Shown piece after piece: positions 48,103-55,816 of a stretch of 64,000 nt of DNA (position 1 is the first letter of the stretch; every line of letters begins with the position of its first letter). Made by a program: the position numbers and the translations under genes. Source of the DNA: Gymnodinialimonas ceratoperidinii (lineage in GTDB: Bacteria > Pseudomonadota > Alphaproteobacteria > Rhodobacterales > Rhodobacteraceae); assembly GCF_019297855.1 (NCBI RefSeq), contig NZ_CP079194.1, positions 3,025,501 through 3,089,500 of the forward strand, in the 5' to 3' direction. The notes beneath the pieces are model-generated. The model saw only the letters and a list, made by a program, of their open reading frames with translations. It was not told the DNA's origin and searched no databases.

Positions 48103-49105
48103 TCACCGCTCTGCCAGAATTCCGGGACCGGCTTCCAGACAGGCCCGCGCCGCGGCAGGGATCTCGGCGACGATCTCGCCCGCCCCCTGTTCCTGCCGCA
48201 CAAGGCCGACACCCTGCCCCGCCCAGAGCGACATGGCCGCCACGTCGCCCGTTGTGCCCGGCAGCGGCGTGTAGCTTTGGTAGCGCAGCACCGGCGCGCC
48301 TCCCGGTCGCGCGCCCACCGCCTCGCCCTCGCCGGGGCGCGTGCCGGGCGGCCCCGCGCCCGCATCCCGCCACCTCTCCGATGTCGCATTGCGCAGCGTC
48401 CGATGCGGCGCATCCGGCCAGCCGCCGTCGTAGAGGTCCCGGTACCATTCCGTGTCCGCCTCCGACGCTGCCAGCACCCGCGCCCGATAGGTTGCGTGGA
48501 TCGTCGCCTCGCGGCTTGCAAGAAACCGTGTCCCAATCCAGACGCCCGACGCGCCCAGCATCAGTGCCGCCGCCATGCCGCGCCCGTCGGCAATCCCTCC
48601 CGCCGCGACGACGGGAATCGAGACCGCATCGACCATCGCCGGCACCAGCGCCAAGGTGCTGACCTGTCCCCAGACGTGCCCGCCGGCCTCCCATCCCTGC
48701 GCCACGATGATGTCGGCCCCGGCGTCCTCGGCCGCCAGCCCCTCCGCGACGGTGCCGACGCTCAACATCACCATCAGCCCCGCCGCCTTCGCCCGCGCGA
48801 TGGCGCCCGGGTCCATCCCCCAGAAGAACGACACCCCATGCACCCCGGCCGCGACACAGGTCTCGAGCGCCGCCTCATAGGGCTGCGACAGGTTCAGGTT
48901 CACTGCAAAGGGGCGATCGGTCAGGGCCTTGACCGCCGAGATACCCTCCGCGACCTCCTCCGTCGGCTTCCCCCACAGAGGGATTACCCCGTAACCCCCC
49001 GGCATCACAGACCGCTGCCACCAACTCCGGCCCCGCCGCCCCGCCCATGGGCGCCGAGAGGATCGGCACGTCGACCCCAAGCATCTCACATAGCCCTGTC
49101 GCCAT
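48103..49105 (-). pseudogene. Nitronate monooxygenase (2-nitropropane dioxygenase family), frameshifted
   Basis: FMN-dependent NMO-family barrel. The normal N-terminus (MATGLCEMLGVDVPILSAPM to AAVCDAGG) lies in one frame starting at ATG 49105. The rest, from GYGVIPLWGKPTEEV onward (AAGVHGVSFFWG, ADIIVAQGWEAGGHVWG, VPVVAAGGIADGRGMAAALMLGASGVWIGTRFLAS), lies in another. The switch is at a run of six C on the plus strand (48995-49000); removing one base restores DAGGYGVIP. It is a real disabling mutation or a homopolymer sequencing error. The rest of the gene looks intact. Confidence 0.85.
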
Positions 49106-49216
49106 TCGCTCCCCTCCCGGAAAAAGACCTCCACTAGATCTTCTCCCATCGGGGCCCACAAACACGTCTCAAGTCAACGCTCGCGCCGCGATGCCCACGG
49201 GCACCCCGTGTAAACA

Positions 49217-49250
49217 CCCTTCATCTTTTCCCAAATACGGCCCCCGGAGG
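49217..49250 (+). repeat. Interspersed intergenic motif, copy 5
   Basis: CCCTTCATCTTTTC, CC, AAATACGG, then CCCCCGGAGG. It sits in the 383-bp gap 49106-49488 between the divergent NMO and phzF-like genes. Apart from this motif, the gap shows no gene I can support. Confidence 0.7.
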
Positions 49251-49488
49251 GTCCGCCCCATCAGCCTGCGCCCGGCCCGAATGATTGGAGCGCGCCCGTA
49301 CAGCACGGAGCGCATAACCACGTCGCAATCGCCCATGCCCTAGCCAGCAGGGCGATGCTCACAGACGCCAATGCCGTAACACCAACCCCGAGCAACCCCC
49401 GCGATGATGGCCATCAACCATTGTCATGTCTGCCCCCCTTGCGCCGCGGGTGCAGGCGCGCGACCGTGCCGGAAACGCGGAGGCTCAC

Positions 49489-50349
49489 ATGCTCGATTTC
49501 CACATCTACGACGTCTTCACCGACACGCCCTTCACCGGGAACCCGCTCGCCATCGTCGAGGGCGCCGATGACCTGAGCACCGCGCAGATGCAGACCATCG
49601 CGCGGCAGTTCAACCTGTCGGAGACGATCTTCATCCAAACCCCGGACGACCCCGCCCACACGGCAAAGGTCCGCATCTTCTTCCCAACCGCCGAGATCCC
49701 CTTCGCCGGCCACCCGACCATCGGCTGTGCCCTGCATCTGGCGGAGAGCTCGGCGCAAGTGGTACTGGAGGAAGTCGCAGGCCTCGTGCCCGTCACCATC
49801 CTCGACGGCACCGCCGAGTTCACCGCGCCGAAAATTCCTCGTGCGCAGGAGGCAACGCCCGACCCTGCCACCATGGCCGCCGCCCTCGGCCTGCCGCCCG
49901 CCGACCTCGCCCCGACCGCGATCGGGCACTTCGAGGGTGGGCCGTCGTTCCTCTATGTCGAACTCGCCACGCTCGACGCGCTGTCGCGCTGCCGCATCTC
50001 CGAGCCAGCCTACACTGACGTCATGAGGGCATCAGGCGGCACGGGGGCGATCTATGCCTATCTGCCGACCGGGCCGAACGCGATTCAGGGTCGGATGTTC
50101 GACCCGCCCGCCGGGATCACAGAGGATCCCGCGACAGGCTCCGCCACTGCGCTCCTTGCGGGGCAACTCAACGCCGTCGGCGGGCTGCCTGCGACCGGCA
50201 CAACCGCCTTCGCCCTGCGGCAAGGGGTCGAGATGGGACGCCCTTCGAACCTGCGCCTGACCATCGACACCGCCGAGGGCGAGATCGAGGCCGTGCGTGT
50301 CGCGGGTCAGGCGGTCAAGATCGCCAGCGGCCAGATCCGCATCCCCTGA
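49489..50349 (+). CDS. PhzF-family isomerase-like protein
   Basis: 286 residues from ATG 49489 with GGAGG upstream. The family signature is clear: YDVFTDTPFTGNPLAIVEGADDLS (about 6-29), RIFFPTAEIPFAGHPTIG (about 64-81) and DPATGSATALLAGQL (about 207-221). Members include phenazine-pathway PhzF and several epimerase-like enzymes. The Glu in NLSETIF (about 47) fits the catalytic residue. Substrate unknown. Confidence 0.88.
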   Translation: MLDFHIYDVFTDTPFTGNPLAIVEGADDLSTAQMQTIARQFNLSETIFIQTPDDPAHTAKVRIFFPTAEIPFAGHPTIGCALHLAESSAQVVLEEVAGLVPVTILDGTAEFTAPKIPRAQEATPDPATMAAALGLPPADLAPTAIGHFEGGPSFLYVELATLDALSRCRISEPAYTDVMRASGGTGAIYAYLPTGPNAIQGRMFDPPAGITEDPATGSATALLAGQLNAVGGLPATGTTAFALRQGVEMGRPSNLRLTIDTAEGEIEAVRVAGQAVKIASGQIRIP

Positions 50350-50413
50350 AGCGCGCCGTGGCCCCGTCTGGCGTCGCTTCCTCTCAAACGCTTCGCTTGG
50401 GGGCGAGGGTAGG

Positions 50414-50440
50414 ATTCCGTATTTGGAAAAAGGTGAAGGG
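50414..50440 (-). repeat. Interspersed intergenic motif, copy 6 (inverted)
   Basis: Reads ATTCCGTATTTGG, AAAAAGG, TGAAGGG on the plus strand, the reverse complement of the CCCTTCACCTTTTT-CCAAATACGG form. It lies between the phzF-like and TerB-like genes. Confidence 0.65.
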
Positions 50441-50551
50441 AGGACGTCGTGTCCAGACGGCGGCGTTCGCGCAGCACGCTTGGCTTGGAAAGGCTTCGCG
50501 GTTGATGTCTTGACCCTTCCCCCTGCCACAACGCGTGCCTATACTTATGGA

Positions 50552-50992
50552 ATGATATCCGATCTCCTCAATCGCCTTCTGGCGCCCGCCCCCGAACCGC
50601 TTTCCCAAGCTGACGCGCGCCTCGCGCTTGCCGCGCTGCTCGTGCGGGTGGCCCGCTCCGACGGCGACTATGCCGCGGTGGAAATCTCGCGGATCGACGC
50701 GCTTCTTGCCGACCGTTATGACCTCTTGCCCGGCCAGGCCAAGACCCTGCGCGCGCAGGCCGAGGTGCTGGAGGCGCAGGCCCCCGATACCGTCCGGTTC
50801 ACCCGCGCGATCAAGGATGCGGTGGATCACGACGACCGTCTCGACGTGGTCGAGGCGCTGTGGGACATCGTGCTGGCGGATGGCGAGCGGGACGAGGATG
50901 AAGACGCGCTGATGCGCCTCGTCGCCCCGATGCTCGGCATCAACGATCGCGACAGCAACCTCGCGCGCCGCCGGGTCGAGGCGTCGCGCTGA
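50552..50992 (+). CDS. TerB-like (tellurite-resistance/DjlA N-terminal type) protein
   Basis: 146 residues, all-helical, with a TerB-like metal-binding pattern: LAALLVRVARSDGDYAAVEISRIDALL (about 32-58) and ALWDIVLADGERDEDEDALMRLVAPMLGI (about 107-135). The D/E-rich turns DGDY and DGERDEDED resemble the family's Ca/Mg ligands. The start codon ATG 50552 has only a weak ribosome-binding site. Confidence 0.8.
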   Translation: MISDLLNRLLAPAPEPLSQADARLALAALLVRVARSDGDYAAVEISRIDALLADRYDLLPGQAKTLRAQAEVLEAQAPDTVRFTRAIKDAVDHDDRLDVVEALWDIVLADGERDEDEDALMRLVAPMLGINDRDSNLARRRVEASR

Positions 50993-51043
50993 TCCTCGAC
51001 ACCGGCAAGCCGCACGCGGCAAACCCTACGGAAACCCTCCTCA

Positions 51044-51820
51044 ATGCTCGCCACCTTGCCGATGTATCTGCGCGCCGAGACGCGTGCGGCCCATGACGCT
51101 TTCTACGCCCTGATCCGCGACGTCCTGCGCGACACCGGCCAGCCCGCGCCCGACCGGCTGGATCACGTGACACCCCATACCGCCACCTGGACCCGTGCCG
51201 ATCTGCTTCTCGGACAGATCTGCAACCTGCCTTACCGCGCCCATGTCCACCGGCACACCCATCGCGTCGGCACTTGCGATTACGCCCTGCCCGACACACC
51301 ACCGGGTCACTACTTCTCGTACTTCGTCACCCGCGCCGACGACCCGCGCGATACGCCCGCGGCCTTTGCCCATGGGCGCCTTGCGGTAAACGAGGCCCAT
51401 AGCCACTCCGGGTGGGGCGCCGCGTGGAACTATGGTCGCGACCATGGGTTTGCCTTTACCAAGGCGGTCCTGACCGGCGCCCATAGCGCCTCGGCCATCG
51501 CCTTGGTCGAGGGTCGCGCCGATATCGCCTGCATTGATGCGATCAGCTGGCAGATGATCCAGCGCTACGATGCTACAGCGCCACGGCTACGGATCATCGC
51601 CCGCACCGCTCCGTCGCCGGGGCAGACCCTGATCACCGCGCGCGGTAACGATCCTGCTGCGTTGCGGCGCGCCGTCGATGCGGCTCTCATCGCGCTGCCT
51701 GCGCCTCATCGCGAGACGCTGATGCTTCGCGGCGTCGTGACGCTGCCCGACGCGGCTTACCACGACTTGCCGCTGCCTGAGCCCGTACCGATCGACCTGC
51801 CGACCGCGCGCAGCGCCTGA
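51044..51820 (+). CDS. PhnD-like phosphate/phosphonate-type binding protein
   Basis: 258 residues resembling the type 2 periplasmic-binding fold of PhnD: an AHGRLAVNEAHSHSGWGAAW stretch near 109-128, GAHSASAIALVEGRADIACIDAISWQMIQRY (about 146-176) and a C-terminal RTAPSPGQTLITARG. There is no signal peptide or lipobox, so export is not evident. No phosphonate transporter or C-P lyase genes adjoin. The ligand is unknown. Confidence 0.72.
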   Translation: MLATLPMYLRAETRAAHDAFYALIRDVLRDTGQPAPDRLDHVTPHTATWTRADLLLGQICNLPYRAHVHRHTHRVGTCDYALPDTPPGHYFSYFVTRADDPRDTPAAFAHGRLAVNEAHSHSGWGAAWNYGRDHGFAFTKAVLTGAHSASAIALVEGRADIACIDAISWQMIQRYDATAPRLRIIARTAPSPGQTLITARGNDPAALRRAVDAALIALPAPHRETLMLRGVVTLPDAAYHDLPLPEPVPIDLPTARSA

Positions 51821-51913
51821 ATCCGCCGCGTTCCCTTGCGGCACCTGCGCCTTGATTGTTGCATTTCCGGAGCATTTCGGCACAACTCGATCGAAACTCA
51901 GGGACGATACCAC

Positions 51914-52696
51914 GTGACAGACGCCACCCCCCCCGTGATCGAGATCAACGGTTTGCACAAAAGCTTCGGCGCGCTCGACGTGCTGAAAGGGGTCGATCTC
52001 ACCGCGCGGGCGGGCGACGTGGTGTCGCTGATCGGTTCCTCGGGCTCCGGCAAATCAACGCTTCTGCGCTGCGCCAACCTTCTGGAGGACAGCCAGCGCG
52101 GCGAGATCATTTTCGAGGGCGACCCGATCCGCTGGAAAGGCGAGGGTCACAACCGCCGCCCTGCCGACGCCGAGCAGGTCCGCCTGATCCGCACCAACCT
52201 CTCGATGGTGTTCCAGAGCTTCAACCTCTGGTCCCACATGACCGTCCTGCAGAACGTCATGGAAGCCCCGGTCACAGTTCTGGGCGAGGATCGCGTTGAG
52301 GTCGAGGACCGCGCCCGCGCCCTGCTCGACAAGGTCGGTATCGGCGCAAAATGCGAGGCATGGCCATCGGAGCTGTCCGGCGGCCAGCAACAGCGCGCCG
52401 CCATCGCCCGCGCGCTCTGCATGGAGCCCCGCGCGCTGCTTTTTGACGAGCCGACCAGCGCGCTCGATCCGGAATTGGAGCAGGAGGTGATCCGCGTCAT
52501 CCGCGATCTGGCCGAGGAAGGCCGGACGATGATCCTCGTCACCCACGACATGCGCATGGCGCGCGATATCTCCTCCCACGTTATTTTCCTGCATCAGGGC
52601 GTGATCGAGGAACAGGGGGCGCCCACCGAGCTTTTCGGCAACAACGCGCAGTCCGAGCGTCTGCGCCAGTTTCTCAGCCACTCCGACGCGGCCTGA
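51914..52696 (+). CDS. Polar-amino-acid-type ABC transporter ATP-binding protein
   Basis: 260 residues from GTG 51914, with AGGGACG about eight bases upstream. Walker A GSSGSGKST, signature ELSGGQQQRAAIARALCMEP and Walker B ALLFDEPTSALDPE are those of the HisP/GlnQ group, and VTHDMRMARDISSHVIFLHQGVIEEQGAP is the typical end. It is followed by the cognate binding protein and two permease genes. Confidence 0.92.
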   Translation: MTDATPPVIEINGLHKSFGALDVLKGVDLTARAGDVVSLIGSSGSGKSTLLRCANLLEDSQRGEIIFEGDPIRWKGEGHNRRPADAEQVRLIRTNLSMVFQSFNLWSHMTVLQNVMEAPVTVLGEDRVEVEDRARALLDKVGIGAKCEAWPSELSGGQQQRAAIARALCMEPRALLFDEPTSALDPELEQEVIRVIRDLAEEGRTMILVTHDMRMARDISSHVIFLHQGVIEEQGAPTELFGNNAQSERLRQFLSHSDAA

Positions 52697-52895
52697 AGGA
52701 TGGGCCGGCGGGCGGGTATCGGATTGCCACTCGAGAGCGGCGGCACCTTGCTTGCCGTAACGCCACTTCGCCCCATGCCCATGGCGGAGGTTGACGAACA
52801 GCGCGCGAGACTGTCCCGTAACCCCACGAATACCCGCCTGACCACGCTCCGGACAGGCGCGGGCGTAGACGACCCCATCGCGCTATGCGAGATTG

Positions 52896-52914
52896 GGTTA
52901 CCAATTAGCTAACC
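52896..52914. promoter_or_regulatory. Possible operator upstream of the binding-protein gene
   Basis: GGTTA-CCAATTAGC-TAACC inverted repeat with an extra TTGGT half-site, 18 bases before ATG 52933. It lies in the 236-bp gap after the ATPase gene. Low confidence; no regulator gene is adjacent. Confidence 0.3.
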
Positions 52915-52932
52915 AACAGGGAGTATCCCGCA

Positions 52933-53661
52933 ATGAAAAAACTGATTCTCGCCACAACGGCACTGACGCTGACCGCAGGCATGGCCATGGCCGACGGCCA
53001 CTCCGTCGTGCGCATGGGCACCGAAGGCGCCTACCCCCCCTACAACTTCATCAACGACGACGGCGAGGTCGACGGCCTCGAGCGCGCTCTCGGCGATGAA
53101 CTCTGCGCCCGCGCCGAGCTGACCTGCGAATGGGTCACCAACGAGTGGGACAGCATCATCCCGAACCTGACGTCGGGCAACTACGACACCATCATCGCCG
53201 GCATGTCGATCACCGACGAGCGCGATGAGGTCATCGACTTCACCCAAGCCTATATTCCCAACACGCCGACGCTCTTCATGGGCATGGATGAGGATCTGGA
53301 ACTCGACGGCGCGGTGATCGCGGCTCAGACCAATACCATTCAGTCGGCTTACCTCGCCGAGCTGGAAGGCGTGACCCTGCTGGAATTCGCCACGCCTGAC
53401 GAATCCGTGGCCGCTGTGCGCAACGGTGAGGCCGACGCGGTCTTCGCCGACAACGACTTCCTCACCCAGATTGCTGACGAAGACAGCGACCTGATGATCA
53501 TCCTAGAGCCTGTCACCCTCGGCGGCGGAATCGGCATGGGCCTGCGCGAAGGCGACGAGCTGATCGAGGTCTTCGACGCAGCAATCACCTCGATGAAGGA
53601 AGACGGCAGCCTGAACGAACTGCTCATCGAGTGGTTCGGTGAGGACGCCCTGACCTGGTAA
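52933..53661 (+). CDS. Amino-acid/amine ABC transporter substrate-binding protein
   Basis: 242 residues with signal peptide KKLILATTALTLTAGMAMAD (cleavage after AMA). The SBP_bac_3 pattern is VVRMGTEGAYPPYNFINDDGEVDGLERAL, WDSIIPNLTSGNYDTIIAGMSITDER, and AVRNGEADAVFADNDFLTQIAD. The acidic pocket residues suggest a basic ligand, but that cannot be proven here. It ends 35 bases before a pair of hairpins, and the permeases follow. Confidence 0.92.
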   Translation: MKKLILATTALTLTAGMAMADGHSVVRMGTEGAYPPYNFINDDGEVDGLERALGDELCARAELTCEWVTNEWDSIIPNLTSGNYDTIIAGMSITDERDEVIDFTQAYIPNTPTLFMGMDEDLELDGAVIAAQTNTIQSAYLAELEGVTLLEFATPDESVAAVRNGEADAVFADNDFLTQIADEDSDLMIILEPVTLGGGIGMGLREGDELIEVFDAAITSMKEDGSLNELLIEWFGEDALTW

Positions 53662-53663
53662 GA

Positions 53664-53722
53664 CCGGCCCTCTGCGGAGGACCGGAGAAAAACCTGAGGC
53701 GCGGTCGATAGCACCGCGCCTC
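53664..53722 (+). terminator. Tandem hairpins after the binding-protein gene
   Basis: First CCGG-CCCTC-TGCG-GAGGA-CCGG (53664-53687 region, one mismatch), then a perfect 10-bp stem GAGGCGCGGT/ACCGCGCCTC (53696-53722) with a seven-base loop. There is no T run. This is typical of an attenuator or mRNA stabiliser that makes more binding protein than permease. Confidence 0.6.
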
Positions 53723-53825
53723 TACCGCAACAGAGACCGAAATTCGCCTGCTTAAGCCCCATATTCGTTCAATAAACCCTCGGAGCCGCGCCGCTCCTCC
53801 CCGCCACCCGGCATTGCCACGCCCC

Positions 53826-53849
53826 TCCCTTCACCTTTTCACAAATACG
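53826..53849 (+). repeat. Interspersed intergenic motif, copy 7
   Basis: CCCTTCACCTTTTC, AC, AAATACGA between the binding-protein gene and the first permease. It has the TTCACC rather than TTCATC variant. Confidence 0.65.
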
Positions 53850-53877
53850 AAAATCCTCAGGCCCGCCGCACCCACCC

Positions 53878-54759
53878 ATGTTCAGCTTCTGCTCCGATCC
53901 TTCGACCCTCGACACCTTCCGCTGGTTCAGCTGCTACCTGACCAACGGCGTGCACATGCTGTTCTACCAATCCTTCCTGACCGTGGGCCTCCTGCTGGCC
54001 ATCGCCGCGCCCCTCTCGCTTGCCATCGGCTTCGCCGCGGCCACCGCGAGCCGCGCGCACAACCTGCCCGCCCGCGTCGTCGGCAAGACCTACACCGCGA
54101 TGGTACGCGGCGTGCCGGACATCGTCTTCTTCCTGTTCTTCGTCCTCGTCCTCGATCAGGGGATCGAGTACCTCCGCCACATCATAACCTGCCCCGACTG
54201 GGACGAGCCGATCCGCCAGGGTGCCAATTTTCTCGTCTGCGACGCCGCCCGCACGCCGCAGGGCAATGCACCGCAATGGGTGCACGAAGCCTACAACTTC
54301 GGCCTTGCCACCTTCACCTACGCCATCGTTTTCGGCGCCTTCTGCGGTAACGTGCTCTACGGCGCGATGAACGCGGTGCCGAAACCGCAACTGGAAACCG
54401 CCGCCGCCTACGGCATGTCCCAGCGTCAAGTCTTCTGGCACATCCTCGTGCCGCAAATGTGGATCTACGCACTGCCCGGCCTGTCGAACATCTGGATGAT
54501 CCTGATCAAGGCCACGCCCCTGCTGTTCCTGCTCGGCATCGAGGACATCGTGTACTGGGCGCGCGAGATCGGCGGCTCGCGAAACTCGCGCTTCGCCTAT
54601 CCGCATCCCGACTGGCGCTTCTGGTACTTCCTCGGCCTGCTGGTCTTCTACCTCTGCTTCACCCGCGTGTCGGAAATCGTCCTCGCTCGCCTGACCCGCC
54701 GCCTCTCGCGCGGCCAAGCCACCGCCGGCGGCGAGGCCCTGCGCAAGGCCGCCGCATGA
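53878..54759 (+). CDS. ABC transporter permease (HisQ/HisM type), first subunit
   Basis: 293 residues, about five hydrophobic segments. The permease loop GMSQRQVFWHILVPQMWIYALPGLSNIWMILIKATPLLFL contains the EAA-like motif that contacts the ATPase, and MVRGVPDIVFFLFFVLVL is typical of the polar-amino-acid group. An insert around residues 105-140 between helices is longer than in HisQ. The coding sequence ends 31 bases before the palindrome array. Confidence 0.9.
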   Translation: MFSFCSDPSTLDTFRWFSCYLTNGVHMLFYQSFLTVGLLLAIAAPLSLAIGFAAATASRAHNLPARVVGKTYTAMVRGVPDIVFFLFFVLVLDQGIEYLRHIITCPDWDEPIRQGANFLVCDAARTPQGNAPQWVHEAYNFGLATFTYAIVFGAFCGNVLYGAMNAVPKPQLETAAAYGMSQRQVFWHILVPQMWIYALPGLSNIWMILIKATPLLFLLGIEDIVYWAREIGGSRNSRFAYPHPDWRFWYFLGLLVFYLCFTRVSEIVLARLTRRLSRGQATAGGEALRKAAA

Positions 54760-54790
54760 CCCGCCCCGCCGTGCCCTCCGCCCGCCCCGC

Positions 54791-54877
54791 GAAGACTTTT
54801 GCAAAAGTCTTCCCAGAGCCTTGCAAGGCACTGCCCACGCCCTTGCAAGGGCGTGCCAAATCCCTTGCAAGGGATTT
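54791..54877. repeat. Array of four TTGCAA-centred palindromes, 22-bp period (array A)
   Basis: Four consecutive palindromes of 18-22 bp: 54791-54812 (arms GAAGACTT/AAGTCTTC), 54815-54832 (AGAGCC/GGCACT, one mismatch), 54836-54855 (CACGCCCTTGCAAGGGCGTG) and 54858-54877 (AAATCCCTTGCAAGGGATTT). Their centres lie at 54801.5, 54823.5, 54845.5 and 54867.5, exactly 22 bp apart. The array fills most of the gap between the two permease genes, so it is probably cotranscribed. Confidence 0.95.
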
Positions 54878-54895
54878 CCACCCCGGAGCCTGCCG

Positions 54896-55735
54896 ATGAG
54901 CTGCGTTGAAACGATCCAATCCTACGCCCTGCGCTCGATCGGCTATGGCGAGCGCGCCCTGCCCCAGGGCGAGGTGTCGCTGTGCGAACAGATCGTGCTG
55001 ATCGGCTCGGGCATGATCTGGAACATCTACTTCGGCGTTCTGGCGCTGGCCTTCGGCTTCTTCTTCGCCGTCACGCTGGCCGTGGCCAAGGCCTCACCGC
55101 GTGCCGTGCTGCGCAAACCGGCAGAATGGTTCATCTTCCTGTTCCGTGGCTCGCCGCTCTTCATCCAGTTCTTCATGGCCTACGAGGCCTTCGTCATGCT
55201 GCCACGCACCGGTGTGGAATTCGAGCTCTTCGGCATCGCCATCGAGGCCGAGACCCGCTGGTTCGCCCGCGCCTGGCTCGGCGCACTGATCGTACTCTTC
55301 TGCAACACCTCCGCCTATGCGGCCGAGATCTTCTACGGGGCGCTGCGCTCGGTCCCGAAAGGCGACATGGAAGCCGCCGACGCCTATGGCCTCACCGGCT
55401 GGAAGAAATTCCGCCGCATCACCTTCCCGACCACGATGCGCCTGGCCTGGCCCGCCTATACCAATGAGGCGATCTTCCTGTTCCATGCCACCGCACTGGT
55501 CTTTTTCAGCTCCTTCCCCGCCATGCAACAACGCGGCGACGCGCTCTATTACGCCTCCTATTTCGCCGACAGGACGTTCAACCCCTTCGTCCCCTACCCG
55601 ATCGTGGCGGTCTATTTCATCCTCGTGGCGCTCGCCGTCATCGCGCTCTTCGGGGCCATCAACGCGCGGCTGAACCGGCATCTGCCCCGCGACCAGCGGC
55701 GCCGCCTGCGCCCGCGCCTGAACCTGATCCGCTGA
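54896..55735 (+). CDS. ABC transporter permease (HisM/HisQ type), second subunit
   Basis: 279 residues from ATG 54896; a frame open further upstream only reads through the palindrome array. Blocks are VLRKPAEWFIFLFRGSPLFIQFFMAYEAF and the EAA-like loop GDMEAADAYGLTGWKKFRRITFPTTMRLAWPAYTNEAIFLFHATALVFFSS. It completes the ATPase, binding protein and permease set. Confidence 0.9.
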   Translation: MSCVETIQSYALRSIGYGERALPQGEVSLCEQIVLIGSGMIWNIYFGVLALAFGFFFAVTLAVAKASPRAVLRKPAEWFIFLFRGSPLFIQFFMAYEAFVMLPRTGVEFELFGIAIEAETRWFARAWLGALIVLFCNTSAYAAEIFYGALRSVPKGDMEAADAYGLTGWKKFRRITFPTTMRLAWPAYTNEAIFLFHATALVFFSSFPAMQQRGDALYYASYFADRTFNPFVPYPIVAVYFILVALAVIALFGAINARLNRHLPRDQRRRLRPRLNLIR

Positions 55736-55816
55736 GCGAGCCGTCAAACGCCGCTTGCGAGGTTCCGGCGCCGCGCGTACTGAAGATGCCGTAGCCTCCT
55801 CACCCAAGTGTGTCCC

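Noticed and set aside
52700..52912. Possible 70-residue gene between the ATPase and binding-protein genes
   Set aside because: No ribosome-binding site, no recognisable fold, and it would run into the operator-like repeat and promoter region.
54791..54877. Palindrome array read as a CRISPR array
   Set aside because: The units are palindromes with differing arms and 2-3 base spacers. There are no unique spacers and no cas genes in the window.
54821..54895. Upstream extension of the second permease through the palindrome array
   Set aside because: The extra 25 residues only translate the repeats. ATG 54896 gives the normal permease N-terminus.
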